Assembly: GCF_949628265.1 (NCBI RefSeq) | Contig: NC_088786.1 | Span: 30,649,681 to 30,713,680 of the forward strand | DNA length: 64,000 bases | Direction of reading: 5' to 3' | Origin: Cloeon dipterum | Taxonomy: Eukaryota; Arthropoda; Insecta; Ephemeroptera; Baetidae | Shown: positions 12,450 to 26,540 of the stretch, in pieces | Position numbering within the stretch: position 1 is the stretch's first letter | Layout: each line of letters opens with the position of its first letter | The notes under the pieces: generated by a model | Databases searched by the model: none | The model's input: only the letters and a program-made list of their open reading frames with translations | What the model was told of the DNA's origin: nothing | Made by a program: the position numbers and the translations under genes

Positions 12450-12585
12450 TATTGTATGATTTAATATGACGATGTGTCACTCTCCTGTTTGAGAGACGAA
12501 ACTAATACCTCAATGACTATATGATTTAAATAATACTAACCAAATTCAGTGCTAAAATATATTTTACTAAATAATAATTTATATT

Positions 12586-12591
12586 AATAAA
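12586..12591 (+). terminator. Polyadenylation signal of NHLRC2
   Basis: AATAAA 137 bases after the NHLRC2 stop and 260 bases before the PRADC1 start codon, in the same orientation. Confidence 0.6.
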
Positions 12592-12852
12592 CTAGATTGC
12601 GGCTTGAAGTTGCTATCAATTTGGTTTCATATTACAATTCTGTTATTTTTTAACTGAAAAATACGCAGTTGAATGAGAAACCAAAGAGCAAGGAGAATTC
12701 TGGCCAGGCAGGTTACCTTTTGGCCTTGGCTGGCCAACCTTTGCCGCCAATGAGATTTGAACACGACAACGCGCGCGCAGTTGATACGTTTACGTTTCCC
12801 AGGCTGTGTTGTCTCTATACTTAAAAGTTCAATGTTTCTTCTTTATTAAATT

Positions 12853-13769
12853 ATGATCAAGCAAATCACCTTCACATTGGTTTTAGCGTGCCAATGTATT
12901 TCAATCACCTATGCTGGAGGTAATTATCCTTTCTCACTATCGATTTAATTTAATCAATATTGATTTTCCTCAAAGTATCATCTGCCAGCCACACGTACCA
13001 TATAAAATATTCAGCAGCAATATTAATAATATTAATTTTCAGCAAACAACTTGCATACGTTTGATGGAGGAGGGATGGTAGAATTTATCGGCAGTGACCT
13101 TTTCTTTGAGATTTTGGAGCCAAAGGTGCTACGGTACACATATAAAATAAAACCAGCCAGAGACTTCGGCCCAACTTTTGTAAGCATTGCAATTAATACA
13201 CTCTATCCCGTGTTCCCCTGACAGCTAAAATTTGCAAATTCACAGAATAGTAGCTTTTATGCTCAGAGAGTGAGACTAGTCCCAGTCGACCCACCTTGCG
13301 GGTGCGGCTGGCCAAAAAATGCAGCTGAGCTGGAAGGAAGTGTGGCTTTGGTGGAGCGAGGGTAAAAAGATCGCAGTAATTACCTGGAATAGTTTTGAAC
13401 TCATGATTTTAAATGATGCAGAGAATGTTCATTTGTCAGCAAAGCTGTGAGGGCAGAAGAAGCTGGTGCCATTGCTGTTGTGATCTGTGATAATGATCCT
13501 AAGGAGGCAAGCTTTTTCATAGAAATGATAGACGACACCACAGGCAGAGAAACTAACATTCCTGCTGGGTTCTTGCTTGGAAAGAATGGGTAAATTTACA
13601 GCAGTGTGGTTGAGCGATGAATTAACCAGTCTTCAAAAAATTTTGCAGATTTTACATCAGAGAGAATCTCCGTAAGCTAGGCAGAAACTACGCATTGATC
13701 AACATTCCAGCTAATTTGACTAACGTTCCTTTGAACAAAATGAACCAGCCACCGTGGGTGTTGTGGTGA
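12853..13769 (+). CDS. PRADC1: Protease-associated domain-containing protein 1 (PRADC1/PAP21)
   Basis: Small secreted glycoprotein made mostly of one protease-associated (PA) domain without a protease; the molecular partner is not established. Five exons: 12853-12919, 13043-13179, 13246-13361, 13422-13589 and 13649-13769, all in phase, giving 202 residues (human 188). Residues 1-21 or so form a signal peptide (MIKQITFTLVLACQCISITY, then Ala-Gly). The PA core shows VALVERGECSFVSKAVRAEE followed by AGAIAVVICDND, typical of the fold. A CGCGW segment in exon 3 and the C-terminal PPWVLW also fit this family as I know it. One sequon (NLT) lies near the C-terminus. It follows NHLRC2 on the same strand and converges on the isomerase gene. 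Confidence 0.92.
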
Positions 13770-13967
13770 CTCTCATCAAAACTTGACGACTGTGCAAGCA
13801 TGATGAAGCATGGATCGACAGCTATTAATTTTTTAATTCTGATGGTTAATGTTGATGTGCAATTTCCTGATATTATCTCTAAGTAAAAAGAAACGCTTTA
13901 AATATCATTTTTTAGCCCGTAGTGTATTATTTATGGCACATACACTATAATATATATATGCAGTCTT

Positions 13968-13973
13968 AATAAA
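13968..13973 (+). terminator. Polyadenylation signal of PRADC1
   Basis: AATAAA 199 bases after the PRADC1 stop and only two bases before the last base of the convergent isomerase gene's stop codon (13978-13976). Cleavage 10-30 bases downstream would fall inside the isomerase coding sequence. Confidence 0.6.
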
Positions 13974-13975
13974 AA

Positions 13976-15189
<1,214 letters not shown>

Positions 15190-15994
15190 ACAACAACAAT
15201 AACACGTAGAGGAACTGGTGGCAACTGTGCAAGGTCTTGGCACTTACTTGGGTAAATAACAGTGGAACTATTGCGAGCACCGAGCGGGTGCGGGTGGTCG
15301 CTGTCGGCCAAGCTGATGCTGCCCCCAACTCTCGGCGGTGAACTACCTGCGCACTAAAAAGCGGGCTGAACGGCGCAGGGGAAAGCAATAATTTTTATAT
15401 TTATTTCAATTTAAACCCTTTTCATCGTATATTGAGTAATTTATGCTTGCAAAAAAATACTAATTTTGTGATAATGATGTGATTAATATCTAAGGAAAAG
15501 GACTAAAGCAACCCGCCTGATACATCTGTCAAGCGAATTGCCTATGTTCGAAAATCTGCAGGGGCGTGAAGTCACGTTCTTAAATAAATAATTCCTTAGT
15601 TTGATAAATTCAATTCCACCTCCAATTAAATATAATTGAAAGTGGTAAAAAATAATAATCTTAGAAAATATATCTTTATCAGATTTTCTGTTCTTTTGAG
15701 GAACAATTTGCAAGGAAATTTTATTATGAAAGCATTTTACAAAAAAATGGCAGTTAGATATTAATGATTTAAAATGCTCAACATAAATAAGCGGAAAAGT
15801 AGAACATCACAAATTCACATGTTTTTATAAAGAATGTCAAACAAAATAATAATGACAAACTGACAAGATTCTCCACCACAATGCGAGGCGCGGGTGCCTT
15901 TCTTTTTAGTATAAAAGTATAGGTTCATACATTCAGTACAAAATGCAGATTTTACATGGTATTTTACAGCAAAAGGTTAAATGTTTAAATTCTT
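15190..15994. other. Gap between C10 and ribose-5-phosphate isomerase
   Basis: Both neighbours are on the minus strand, so this holds the isomerase promoter (next to 15190) and the C10 3' UTR (next to 15994). TTTATT at 15719-15724 is AATAAA on the minus strand and may end the C10 transcript. The isomerase-proximal part (15,240-15,380) is GC-rich and the remainder AT-rich. No other gene is visible. Confidence 0.45.
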
Positions 15995-16610
15995 TTAAAC
16001 TTGGCTCATGGAGGGTCCTTGGGAATTAGTGGGACCGGATGAGAGCTGACTCGAATCAAATAAGAACGACTTCGCCTGGAGCTGCCTGTACAGTTGCAAA
16101 AGCTCTGGGTCCAATTTCATCATTTCTTTGATGTGCGTAATAAATCTAATCAAACCTAGAGTAGAATTAGGATTAAGATTATTTGAAATGCTTTAAATAA
16201 AAAGTCTCCCACCTTGCGCTCCATGCACTCCATATTTCTCAATCGCTTTGATTTTTATGGACACTACTTGAGGGTAGACGTAAACCATAACTCTAAGAGC
16301 GTCGTTCTTACAATCATCTCTTATTTCTTTCAACATTTTCACATTCTCCGGTTCACTTAGGGCATCAATTAAAGCTTGCATGATTTCTGAAACGAGAAAA
16401 AAATTATATTTTTTTTACAAATTCCTCTATGCGCTTAGGCGTGCATAGAAGAGCTACGCAATAATTACAAAATTGTTTTTGAACTTCAAATACAATGTAT
16501 TTTGAAATATTCAATTATCATGTATGTTTACCTCTTGCCAATTCGTAGGTCAAATCATTCGCAAGGTCCAGCTCACTGTGGCTGTCGCCGTTTTGGTGTT
16601 CCGCTGCCAT
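15995..16610 (-). CDS. Protein C10 (C12orf57) homologue
   Basis: Small conserved protein of the C10/C12orf57 family; human mutations cause Temtamy syndrome, but its biochemical role is unknown. Three exons on the minus strand: 16610-16532, 16386-16213 and 16155-15995, in phase, giving 137 residues (human 126). The family signature is in exon 2: ALIDALSEPENVKMLKEI, then DDCKNDALRVM and KAIEKYG. These align by eye with the human blocks around SAPENAVRM, NACNDMGKML and IKAYGF. Exon 3 gives a helix (KEMMKLDPELLQLYRQL) and a Ser-rich tail. No signal peptide or membrane segment is present. The identification comes from pattern memory over about 80 residues. Confidence 0.85.
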
Positions 16611-17133
16611 TTTCATCAAATTTGCCTCGCAGAGAGCACTCCTCGCTGATCACTTGACGCAAAAATGCATTTCTTGCTCGAGAATTCGACACCCTCCGCC
16701 CAGTTGTTTTCACGCCTCTGCGAAAAATTCACACCTTTCTCGGCTATGCAGACAGCCGCGAATAAAAACAAAATTCATCTTCGCATTCGCAACAGGCGCC
16801 ATCTGGAAAGCTGGTCTGCGGACGAGAGTCCTCATCCGGACGAGGTACTAACTATCCGGGCGGCACCAGAATTTTCAAAAAACTCAGCGCCGTTTAATTG
16901 AAGCGACCGTGACCCCGGATATGACCAGGCAAAATCTACGACGCAATATTATACAATCGGTCTTCCATATTATTTGTGAGCCGACGATCGAATCTAATTA
17001 ATTTATCACGTGTCGTGCTTCTCCCGATTTAAATCTCGATCAAATCATGGCAGTTTTTACAGTCAGATCAATTAGCAGCAATTTCATAGCGTGTTTGATT
17101 GTTCATAGCGCTTAGACAGGGAAAATGAAAAAC
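16611..17133. other. C10 upstream region
   Basis: Begins the long gene-free block. 16,620-16,900 is GC-richer and adjoins the C10 start, so it probably holds that gene's promoter. Nothing coding was recognised. Confidence 0.4.
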
Positions 17134-17141
17134 TATAAATA
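17134..17141 (+). promoter_or_regulatory. TATA box (TATAAATA) with spaced initiator
   Basis: TATAAATA, followed 29 bases later by CTCAATG around 17161-17167, whose A fits the insect initiator position. A 43-codon open frame begins 23 bases after this A. The spacing matches an RNA polymerase II core promoter. Confidence 0.4.
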
Positions 17142-17185
17142 GGAGCCGTTTTTATTTTGCTCAATGTTTCGTCACTTTCATCTTA

Positions 17186-17317
17186 ATGAAGAGTGAAGAT
17201 GAAGTTACTAAAGCTGTTTTCGAAGGCGTAGAGGCGGATGATAACAAAAACATGTTTATGGCTTTTTGCAGCGCCAAGATTATTCGACAAGTTTGTCAAT
17301 TAATTAGCAAGTGCTGA
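17186..17317 (+). CDS. Possible 43-residue small protein behind a TATA promoter
   Basis: ATG to TGA, 43 residues, starting MKSEDEVTKAVFEGVEADD and ending with a basic/hydrophobic part (IIRQVCQLISKC). The first half is acidic, the second has three Cys. There is no signal peptide. Its support is the well-placed TATA/Inr pair directly upstream and an amino acid mix that looks less random than nearby frames. No family is recognised, and a 44-codon open frame can occur by chance in this AT-rich DNA. It might instead be the leader of a non-coding RNA. Confidence 0.25.
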   Translation: MKSEDEVTKAVFEGVEADDNKNMFMAFCSAKIIRQVCQLISKC

Positions 17318-20300
17318 AGCAACAATATTTCCAGGGGCCAAATAAGTTTTCTAATAAATTAATGACAGTAAGAATGAAATGAAATCGAGATTCTAATCAA
17401 AAGCATGACTCAGAACCCCTATATTAACTGTTCTTTTGCAATTTTTAATTAAAGAGTTAAATTATTTGGTGAGTCTAAACAAAACGATACTTTCGAATTA
17501 AAATCCTTTCTTAAACTCGCATTTTATTCAACGTCATAATGGATCTCTCTCTTTCTTCCTACGACCACCCCGTTCCGCAGTAACATTTATATTACGACGT
17601 GTCTCCATTTTTCTATACAACTTTTAAGTACCTTCTGACAAAAAATAAAGCATCGCTTTGGCAGCCTCTACGCCCTTTTCTTGGCAACTAAATCGGGTTA
17701 GCTGGAGATTGCAAATAGCACACTGATACATATATCACGTTATACATTTTTAAATCATTTAATTTCTGAACTCATGGAACTAGAATAGTCTGCGTTGCAA
17801 AAAAACAATGTTCAAAATTCAGGCGATTGTGAACTTGCTGAAGGATATGCAAAACGGACGCGTGAGGCGCCAAGCAATTCTTTCCAAGGTTAATTTGCAG
17901 CATTTTTACGAACAAAGTACGCGCATATATTTGAAGAGAAGCCGTCGGTGGCTGCTTTTTCGCCGCCGCCACTCCCTCTCGGCGACGCACTTGTTCGCGG
18001 CTTCGGCCAATGGCACCTGAGGAAACCTTGAGAATCTCGAATGCGCAAAAGAACTGAGAGGGATTCACAGCGGTTCACCGACTGGATTTTGTTGTATAAT
18101 TTGCAGTTCACGCGCAAAATATTGTTGTTAGGCTAGACCTGCCCAGCGCGATAGCCGCTTCCGCGATCTTGAAATGGCCATAAAAGCGAAAAACCAATTT
18201 GGTCAGGCTGGGTCAGGCGATAAAGTTTAACGCTCACACGCTCATTAATTGCAACGCGTTTGCTTCCGTGGCAGATTCGGCAGAACAGACTTTCAATTTG
18301 TCCGACCAAAATACCACATGCCAGGAAGTGAAATATGCTCTTGACCGCAACATTTGGGGGAAAAATCAAAAGTAGAAATTCACCTCTCTTTATCAGAAAA
18401 ACAATCCTATCAAAAGCCTAACATGCCTGATTTTGGTAAATTGTAGAAAATAAATCAGCAGAAATAAAAAAGAGACAGGCACGCGTCAAGAAGATAAGTC
18501 CCACACACATGCAGGGCGTAATAATTTAGAATAAACAATTCACACCGCAGGTGTGTGTGCGATTTTTGACAGCAGGGAAGTGACTTAATCGAGCAGCTGC
18601 TTTCTGTTGCTATCGCACTCTTCAGTAAACAACTAAATTGAATTTTTGAATAAATGCAAGAAGAGATAAATTTACATGAAATGAATTTTTGATGATGTCG
18701 ATGTATGCTAATAAAGAATATTGTACAGCTACCATGGATGTGAGAATATTAACATTATAAAGCGCAGACAAAATACAAATCAAGCTTCGAGCCAGGGAAT
18801 ATAATGCTTGTGTTTTTACGTTAATTACTCTCTTCCCAACTATACAAAGCAATCCAGTAAAAAAAAAACTGTCCAACATTATAAATTCCATTGATACGCC
18901 CCCTCTAATTTGTTTCACCACACTGTTATTGACTCACAGCAGCCATAAAGGCGAGATAGGAAACAAAGGACCGCGCCAGTGGGATAAGTGATTCAGTTCC
19001 ATCCGCGTCAGCTTGAATGGCCTTAATGGTAAAAGGGGCGCAATCAGTCCAGTCCATTTTTAATCCATCGCTTCAGCTCCGCTCTTTGACGCTTCTCTGA
19101 TTATTTTTGTGCCTTATTCCGAGGCGAGAGGGCACAAAAGCAGCTCTTTGCTTTGTCACCTCTGGCCCGAAATAAAGACCGAGACTCGGTCGCGGGCGAC
19201 GCTTCTAAATTTATCAGACGCGCACCAGCGGTGCAAGCGCGCGTCTTTGTGATTTGCATTCTGCACAGGACGCTGCCCCTTTCGCTCCCTTCTTTCTGTT
19301 CTGCCGAGAAGACGTAAGTTTATGACAAAAAGCTCCGCATTCTCGACGAGTCGAGTGGAACCCTGACCATCAGAAAATTTCCCGTGTTGAAGGGGTGGCG
19401 ACGGCGACGGCTTATGCGCTTCTCTCGTTTTTACAGTGCGGAGCTCACTCAGAATGCACGACTTCTAAGGGTCTGCTGTTTTATTTAAGGTGGAATTAAT
19501 CTTATGGGGGATTTCCAGAAAGTATAATATAGAGTTAATAATTAGAATTATATTTTTTTGGCAATACTTAATACACATTTTCCTTTTTCCAGTAACTTCT
19601 TAAAATGAAACACAAATTTGAGTGTTTCATTGAGAGAAAAATCGCTTCAAAATTGATTTGTTTATTGTTCATCATTTAAAAACTTCCAGCCACTAGAAAT
19701 TGAAGATTTTACACGAATAAAGGCAAGAAACTGTATGAATAAATGAAACAAAATGTTATGGTGACTTTGTCGTGTGCCACAGTAAGATAATAAATTGAAA
19801 TTAATAATTTAATTCATTAACTGACACAAACACTTTAAACATTGCACCACAAAAGAACTGCTCGGAAAGGGAGGGGAATTTTGATGCATCGCAGTCTTTC
19901 AAAATCGGTGGCAGATCGTTCCAGGGTGTTATATACAAACCCCGACTGAAAAGGAGTGTAAACAAAGAAGGATTTAACCGATTGAAATTGTTTCAAAAAA
20001 TTAAATACCTGTAGTGGTTGCAGAGCCTAGCTCCCACTCCTTTTTCATTTTTGGTCTAGGGTATTGTTATTAATGATTGTTAGTCGATATTTGTTAGAAA
20101 TTCGTTAATGCAACAGAGAGAGATTTAGAATTTAAATTAGTTTTCGTCGGACACTCAAGCCAACAAGTCGCATCTTAATTGTTCCGAGCGTTTAATTGAG
20201 AAGGACCCGGCTCATTCGGGTAAATTCTTTTCTAATTTTAAATTGTTCTTCAACTCAAATCTCTTGAATTGTAGATTAAAAATTCTGTTTAAAGGTCCTT

Positions 20301-20896
20301 GTATTCTGTTAGACTTAGTGGCCAAGTGACTGTCTCATAAAGAGAAGAATTGTTGAAGATCCCGCAAGGTTTTAATTTCCACCTCCTAACCCCCAAAGTG
20401 GTGACCATTCTGTCAGTGTGCAATATGGTTTATAAAAGAGCAGTGAAAATTTATGATAAATTTTATGTGTATGGATTCATGCACGTTCTCCGGACGGTGA
20501 CATTGAAGCCGTTAAAGTGAGCTGTGCGCAATTTCACTAATTTTTAAATCTTGGTGGCGCAAAAGGGAAATTGGATTTTTGCAGCTCTCTTAAATAATTA
20601 TCACTGTAGGAAGAGAGTTATCAAAATCTCTACTCGTGGTTAATTAATTTAAATAATTTAACAACTAAGATTAAGTCTCAATTTACAAAACATACTCATA
20701 TCTACATCTGTTATATTGAAAAAAGTTTCATTATATTTTTCATATAAACCTTCAGAATTATTTTTCAAACCAACTTCCGTAGAACTGTTGACTTTCTGAT
20801 CGCAAAAGACGATCAACTCGTGCCAATTTCGGAGGGCGTATTCAGATACGGAATTGAGACTGAGTGCGAGCACGGGTAGAATGCTTTATGTCGTAG

Positions 20897-20918
20897 ACAC
20901 ACACACTCACACACACAT
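20897..20918. repeat. (CA)n microsatellite
   Basis: ACACACACAC, one T interruption, then CACACACACA. A GTGTGTG stretch lies 15-20 bases downstream (to 20,939), so the strand could fold back on itself. Confidence 0.8.
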
Positions 20919-23822
20919 CCCATTCTGTTGTGGTGTGTGACAGCCAGTTTGAAATGATGAATGCATCCTGTCTTTTCGCAAAATAAAACTCACGCGCCGA
21001 AGCAAACACAAGCCCAAGCCGTCATCCTGAAGCGGCACGTGAATGCTTGTTCATTTGAAACTTTGTCTTCGAGCGCCGAGTATCTTGAACGCAAATTCTG
21101 GCTCTCAGTACAATTTTATTGGCCCGCGGCTTTTGAAAGTATGCCGAGCGCACGAAATCAGACAGGACAAATATATCGCTTTACGCCGCAATAGACAATT
21201 GTTTTTATGACCGGCTGAGAGTGAGATCATCTCGCGACTGCGAGAAATTGCGCGCAGATTTATGGCTTGCGAATTGTACTGGCTCGATTATTATTTCGCT
21301 GGTTGCCCAAAGTGTTAACACGTGGAGACGAAACCGAGCCTCTGCGACCTTCACTTGGCTGATTTGATTGCAAAATTTACTGTGGGGAGCGCATGCAATA
21401 ATAATATTTGAGCTCATGGTTTAAAAGTATAAAATCTACAATGTATAAGTCAGAACGTATCCTACTACATCAAACTTTATTTGAAAAATTATTCAAATAT
21501 AATTCTTGTGTTTTAAGAACGGTGTCAATTTAAATTCAATATAATCCATACGTTAAAATTAAAATAAATGAATCTACCTAGCGTGGAAATTAATGCAGAT
21601 GGTCAGCTGATAGTGAAATAAATTTAACTCAGCAATGAGTATATAACCAGACGTTTTCAGCGATCCCTGATTCAGAATTCCCTGCAGCTATTACTATAGT
21701 TTTGAATTTTATTTTGGAGGTTAAGTACTGCTGATGAGGCCTGCGGGGCCGTAACAGCCTCTGGACAGTACAAGAGCGTGTTAATTAATTTTGTCCTTGC
21801 AGAATTTTCAGTATTATAACCATCTTGCATTAATTTCCACGCGGAGACGAGCCATTCAATCATTTTAATTTTAACAAATTTAATTAACCTACGAGCTACG
21901 AGTGTATGTCTTTCTTTTTCATAATTCAAATAATGGTTTGTTGAAAGCTTTAATGCATCTTTTATAAGATATAATTTTGCATTTTAAACTATAATATGTT
22001 AAATATTTGCAAAAAGTTTACAGGTGCAGCGTTTTTATTTGAAATTTAAAGGTTGTTTGTCAAAACACGTGCACGCAGGCAGGAATCAAGCAAAGTTACA
22101 GCACGATTTGTTAACATTGAACATTAATTTGTCAACTCATTTGTTATTGTCAGGGTTTACCTTAAATTGTATCAAATTTCGTAACCCTAAAGTTGCCAAA
22201 AAATATTAAAATTAAAAAAACCAACAGCAACACTTTGCAACTAGTTCTCTTTTTTATTCCTTCGAATACAGACTTCAAATTAAAAATACGTATCCATCAT
22301 TATAGCATATTTTAGTGCAATAGGAAGTTTAGTAGATCTTGTAGCATGATTGCTATAATTGTACGAATATTTTTTTAACTCCAGTTTTAAAATAATTTTT
22401 TGTGATCAGACGTGAAAGAAGTAGCAATCACATGTTAAACTAAATTAATACATTGCAGTCAATATATTGAGATGTCTCCAGCATTAAATCAAGTGTAATA
22501 AACCTTCAAAGAGTTCAAACAAAATATATCTGTCAATTGGGTTAGGTGGAAGAGGATTTTCCACCGCCCCCAATTTGAATTTAAAATATGCGCATCACAA
22601 GCCTGCTTAATCATGGGTTAAGAAACCAATAGCCGGCTATCAAAATTTCTCTGCGCGACGTACGTGATCGGCCTCACGCGTTCCGAAAGTCGAAAATTAT
22701 TCGGGTCGCGTTAGATACACACATAAGCGCGCGGCGCAGGGCAGGGTGTGATTTATAGAGGCAGGGGATGAATTAAACCGACAGATTTATTCCGTTACAC
22801 ACGACTACCTTGGTCGAATAAGTCTCGCAACAGCTTTTGATATCGACGGTCGAGATGCAGCCAGCACAGCACACAAAGAATAATAAATTGCAATTTTTCT
22901 AAAATGCGTCTGGGTCTGGATGGAAGCGCGTGCACCTTTCTTCTTCTACGTAAAGGCAGATGAATTTTATTTCCGCAGACACAATAAGAGAGAAAAGGAC
23001 AGACAGAAGCTGTGTTGCTTTCATTCGTTTTGTGCTGGGACATTTTATGACTTTAAGGCGTTTGCTCGCTTATACTTGGCCATTCATTGAAATTTAAACG
23101 TCAACGTCTTAAAAACTAGAATAAAATTATTCAGGACAGTTGCATCCATGATTTTTCATCACTTATCTTTTTTAAATCATCCTCATTAAAAAAGTCAACC
23201 AAGCAAGCTGATTCTTGAGTAATTTTCCAACTGTGTTATGCTTTTTCTAGATATCAATATTCTCAGTCGGATGATTGATGAATTCAACCTTTGATAGACC
23301 CAATTGAAACCTGCACATAATGCACATCTGTATATACATCCCGTTGGCTCGCATTGTTAAGGCATTCTCAGGAGTGTCAAAGCAATGCGGGGGACATTTG
23401 AACAGTTCGGGGATCTAATACTGGCTGCCCAATGTCAGAGATGGCAAAAGGTGGTTAGTTAAACAGATTTTAAATGCTGGCTGGGAGGCGCACCGCCGCC
23501 GACTCGCCACTTGCCGGTTTTTGCACCTTTCCAGCGTTTTTATAGGGACAAATTTCTGGCGTTTCAATAAAAGGTTCGGGGAGGCGAAAAGATGGCCAAA
23601 TTGGGCCAAAGCTCCTCTGCGGCCACTCTTGCCCCATTTAATTCGCTAAGCGGTGTTATTTGGGACCCGGTGAGCTCATAGCCCACGGGATGAGCTGAGC
23701 AGAGGTTAAAAAAAAATCGGATATATCGTGCGACTGATAAGTGAATTGAAATAGCAGTTGGAAATTTTATTGTGATTGGTTGGTGTGGTGCAAGATCTAA
23801 ACTGGAGCCGGGGTCTTGTGAT

Positions 23823-23870
23823 AAGGCGAGGGTTCATCTAACCTAACGATGGGGTTGACCCCCTCGCCTT
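23823..23870. repeat. Perfect 10-bp inverted repeat (hairpin)
   Basis: AAGGCGAGGG at 23823-23832 pairs perfectly with CCCTCGCCTT at 23861-23870. The 28-base loop can itself form a short AACC/GGTT stem. Sited in AT-rich non-coding DNA. Confidence 0.6.
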
Positions 23871-25329
23871 GTGTGCATTCAATAAAACATTTTATCTTCT
23901 TTATCCGAACACGCACTCATAATAAAGAGTCATATACAGTGACGCATTTCTTGTCAGAGTCGATATTTTGTTGTTTTAAACTTTGCATCTTACAAATTGG
24001 ATGGAGGAAAGTCGGCGTCAAATTACGGAAGTTTTATATTTGCGTCACTTTGTTCACATAGCATCTACATACGCAATAAAAGACAGTGTTTCTCGCGAAT
24101 GACGCTTTCTTGATCAGCCACTCAAATGAAGAATTGTGCGATCAAGCCTCCCTCGATAATCATAGTGCGTCAATAATTTTCTCTCTTCAATTGGGCTGTT
24201 TTTAAAATGGAAATAAAATTTATAATTAATTTAGTTAAAGCTCGCTCCCAATGCAAGGTGTAAGAATATTTCTAATTACTCATTTCCGTATAAGCCCCTT
24301 GGTGTTCAAAGGTGCCAAAAGATTTTTAATTCTTTAAATTTTCATTTAACTTATTTATTCAAGTAAAAAATACTACAGTAAAATTTTGGTCATTATGTAA
24401 AATAAACTTCACAGATTTATAAGTAACTATTTAACTAATATTGCTGGTTTTATGACTGATCTTATCAGATACTAAAAAATGTTGCCTTGTCTGTTTTATT
24501 CCAATTTAATTTTTTAATTTATTCATTCTAATTCAAATTGCAATATATTCATTTTTGGCAAAATTGATTTTATTTTTTTCTAAATATTTAACTGCTGCCT
24601 ACGTTACATACATCTTTAAAACACGACTGTATCACATAAATTACGTAATAGGGAAGAATGGGCTGCGCAGATAATGTTATATAACATAGCAAAAAAGTAT
24701 TGAGTGTCGTATTGGTGTATAACTCAATCAATTTAACTAGCCTATTTATTGTACATAATAATTTGCGAAAATTGTATCTATTGCTAAAATAGCATCATAG
24801 ATTTAAACAGAGTGCGAAATACGGTCACTTTATTCTCAATTTTAATTTTCGTTCATATAATTGATATCTCGTAACGTTTTGGATTATTTTAGAACAACGC
24901 AACGTATCACCCTTTCTATTTTGCTATTCGAAATTGCTCGCCAAATGCAATTGTTCGCACGTAATGGTATTTTGGCGGACAGGTGATGAGTGATGACGGT
25001 ATAAGAACCAGTGCCGGCAGCAAAGCCAGCGTTTTCACGTTTCCATAGAGTCACTAGTTGCATATGCTCGCCTGCTTTCGCCGAACATGGGCTCTCGAAG
25101 GGGGCTCGTGCTCACTGAAGTGGATGATTTCCATCATGCGGTGAGTTTTGTTTCAAAAGATCAGACATTAATAACTTGATGTTGTGTTTCACGTGGAGGA
25201 CGTTTTTTAGGTTGTATTTTTTGTTTTATTCTACTGCTTGCTTTTCTCATCCTATTTGCCGGTATGTTTTATTGGGAACAAGAAGATTACGATATTCGAA
25301 AAATAAAGAGGCAAACAAAAGCCCTCAGC

Positions 25330-25590
25330 CCTGCCGCGCCGCGCCAGCCGGCAAATTTTGGGTCACGTATAGGCAGCCGCCGTGAATCTGGCTAAACTGC
25401 GCCAGCCACGCCAGTTGCCGGTGAAAAAGGGTCAAAAATAAAAAAAATTGCAGGAGAAAAAGTGTCTTCCGGTCCTTCAGGTCGTTAACACCACCAAATT
25501 TCACGTAAAAAATATTGTCAGCCGCTCCAGCCGCCGGTGAAAATGGCCAGCCGCCGCCACCTGGCAAAAAATTCAACTAAATTAGTCGCG
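25330..25590. repeat. GC-rich patch of degenerate CAGCCGCCGG-type repeats
   Basis: Short units related to GCCAGCC and GCCGGTGAAAA recur several times. GCCGGTGAAAA is exact at 25417-25427 and 25533-25543, mixed with variants such as GCCGGCAAATT. The patch sits abruptly in AT-rich DNA. No long open frame shows a recognisable protein. Confidence 0.5.
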
Positions 25591-26135
25591 CCAACCACCG
25601 CCTTAAATCTTGCGGCTTTATAGAACACACAAATATATTTTATTCTGTTGTGTTTGTTGCTTAATTATTCCAGACGCTCTTGTTGGTTTTCAAAGTCACC
25701 CTCTTCAAAATAAATCGTTCCGGTTTTGTTGTTTATATTTTCGTAAAGCTTACATTTGTTTCTAACGAGGTTTCAGCGTTCCTATATTGTAGCAAAGTAG
25801 AGCTAATTAGCACCTTGTTAAGAACGCCCGCACTGATGAGTATACATGCAAGCGCAAATTGCCTTTTACGGTAAAATACAAGCGACAGTCATGAAATGAA
25901 CCTCGTCTGTGAAAAATAAATCATTTACATACTCGAGTTTCAACATAAATTTGCTGTCTTCCTATATTTAGCAATAGCGAATCCGCAAAAACGCGCTGAG
26001 ATCCCTTGAATACGACCGCGCTGATCATCTGCCACTTGAACGCGGAAGTGATAATTATATGCAAACCAGGTGGGAGAAAGGCTCGGAATCAGCACAAGTT
26101 TCTTCTGAGCCTGCACCACGTCATTGTATACGTTC

Positions 26136-26176
26136 ATTTTCATGCGAAAAAATGAGAATTTTCATGCGAAAAAATG
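26136..26176. repeat. Two-copy 19-bp tandem duplication
   Basis: ATTTTCATGCGAAAAAATG occurs at 26136-26154 and again at 26158-26176, a 22-bp period. Confidence 0.85.
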
Positions 26177-26540
26177 CTTTTTAAAAAATAAATACAGTTT
26201 TACCAATGATAAGAAGTGCCGAATTTTTAAAGCAAAATAAACTACCTTTTAGTTCAATAGTGGGATGTGACGATAGCTCCAAACTCAAATGTTTATTTTT
26301 CACAAAATTAAACCCACTTTGACTAAAACTAAACTTTTTTTTATTTCTCGCTATTCTTTTATTAAAAATTGCATAATTGGATCAACGTTTGGCTTTGTTT
26401 CTATTTTTTTTTATTCTGTTCGACAATAATATCTGGGTGGCAATTATTATTTGTCCGTTGTTTAGTGAAGCAACCCTGCACCACAGAATCTGTTGATGAT
26501 ATAAAAAAATAGGCAAAACGGAGAAACTGGACAGGTTAGA

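Larger units (their letters stand above)
17318..25329. other. Gene-free AT-rich DNA
   Basis: Eight kilobases with no frame that looks like a conserved protein on either strand. It contains GC-richer patches (for example 19,020-19,450), a CA-rich microsatellite (20,897-20,918), a 15-base odd palindrome GACCGAGACTCGGTC (19,177-19,191), and the inverted repeat at 23,823-23,870. It may be intergenic or intronic. Confidence 0.5.
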
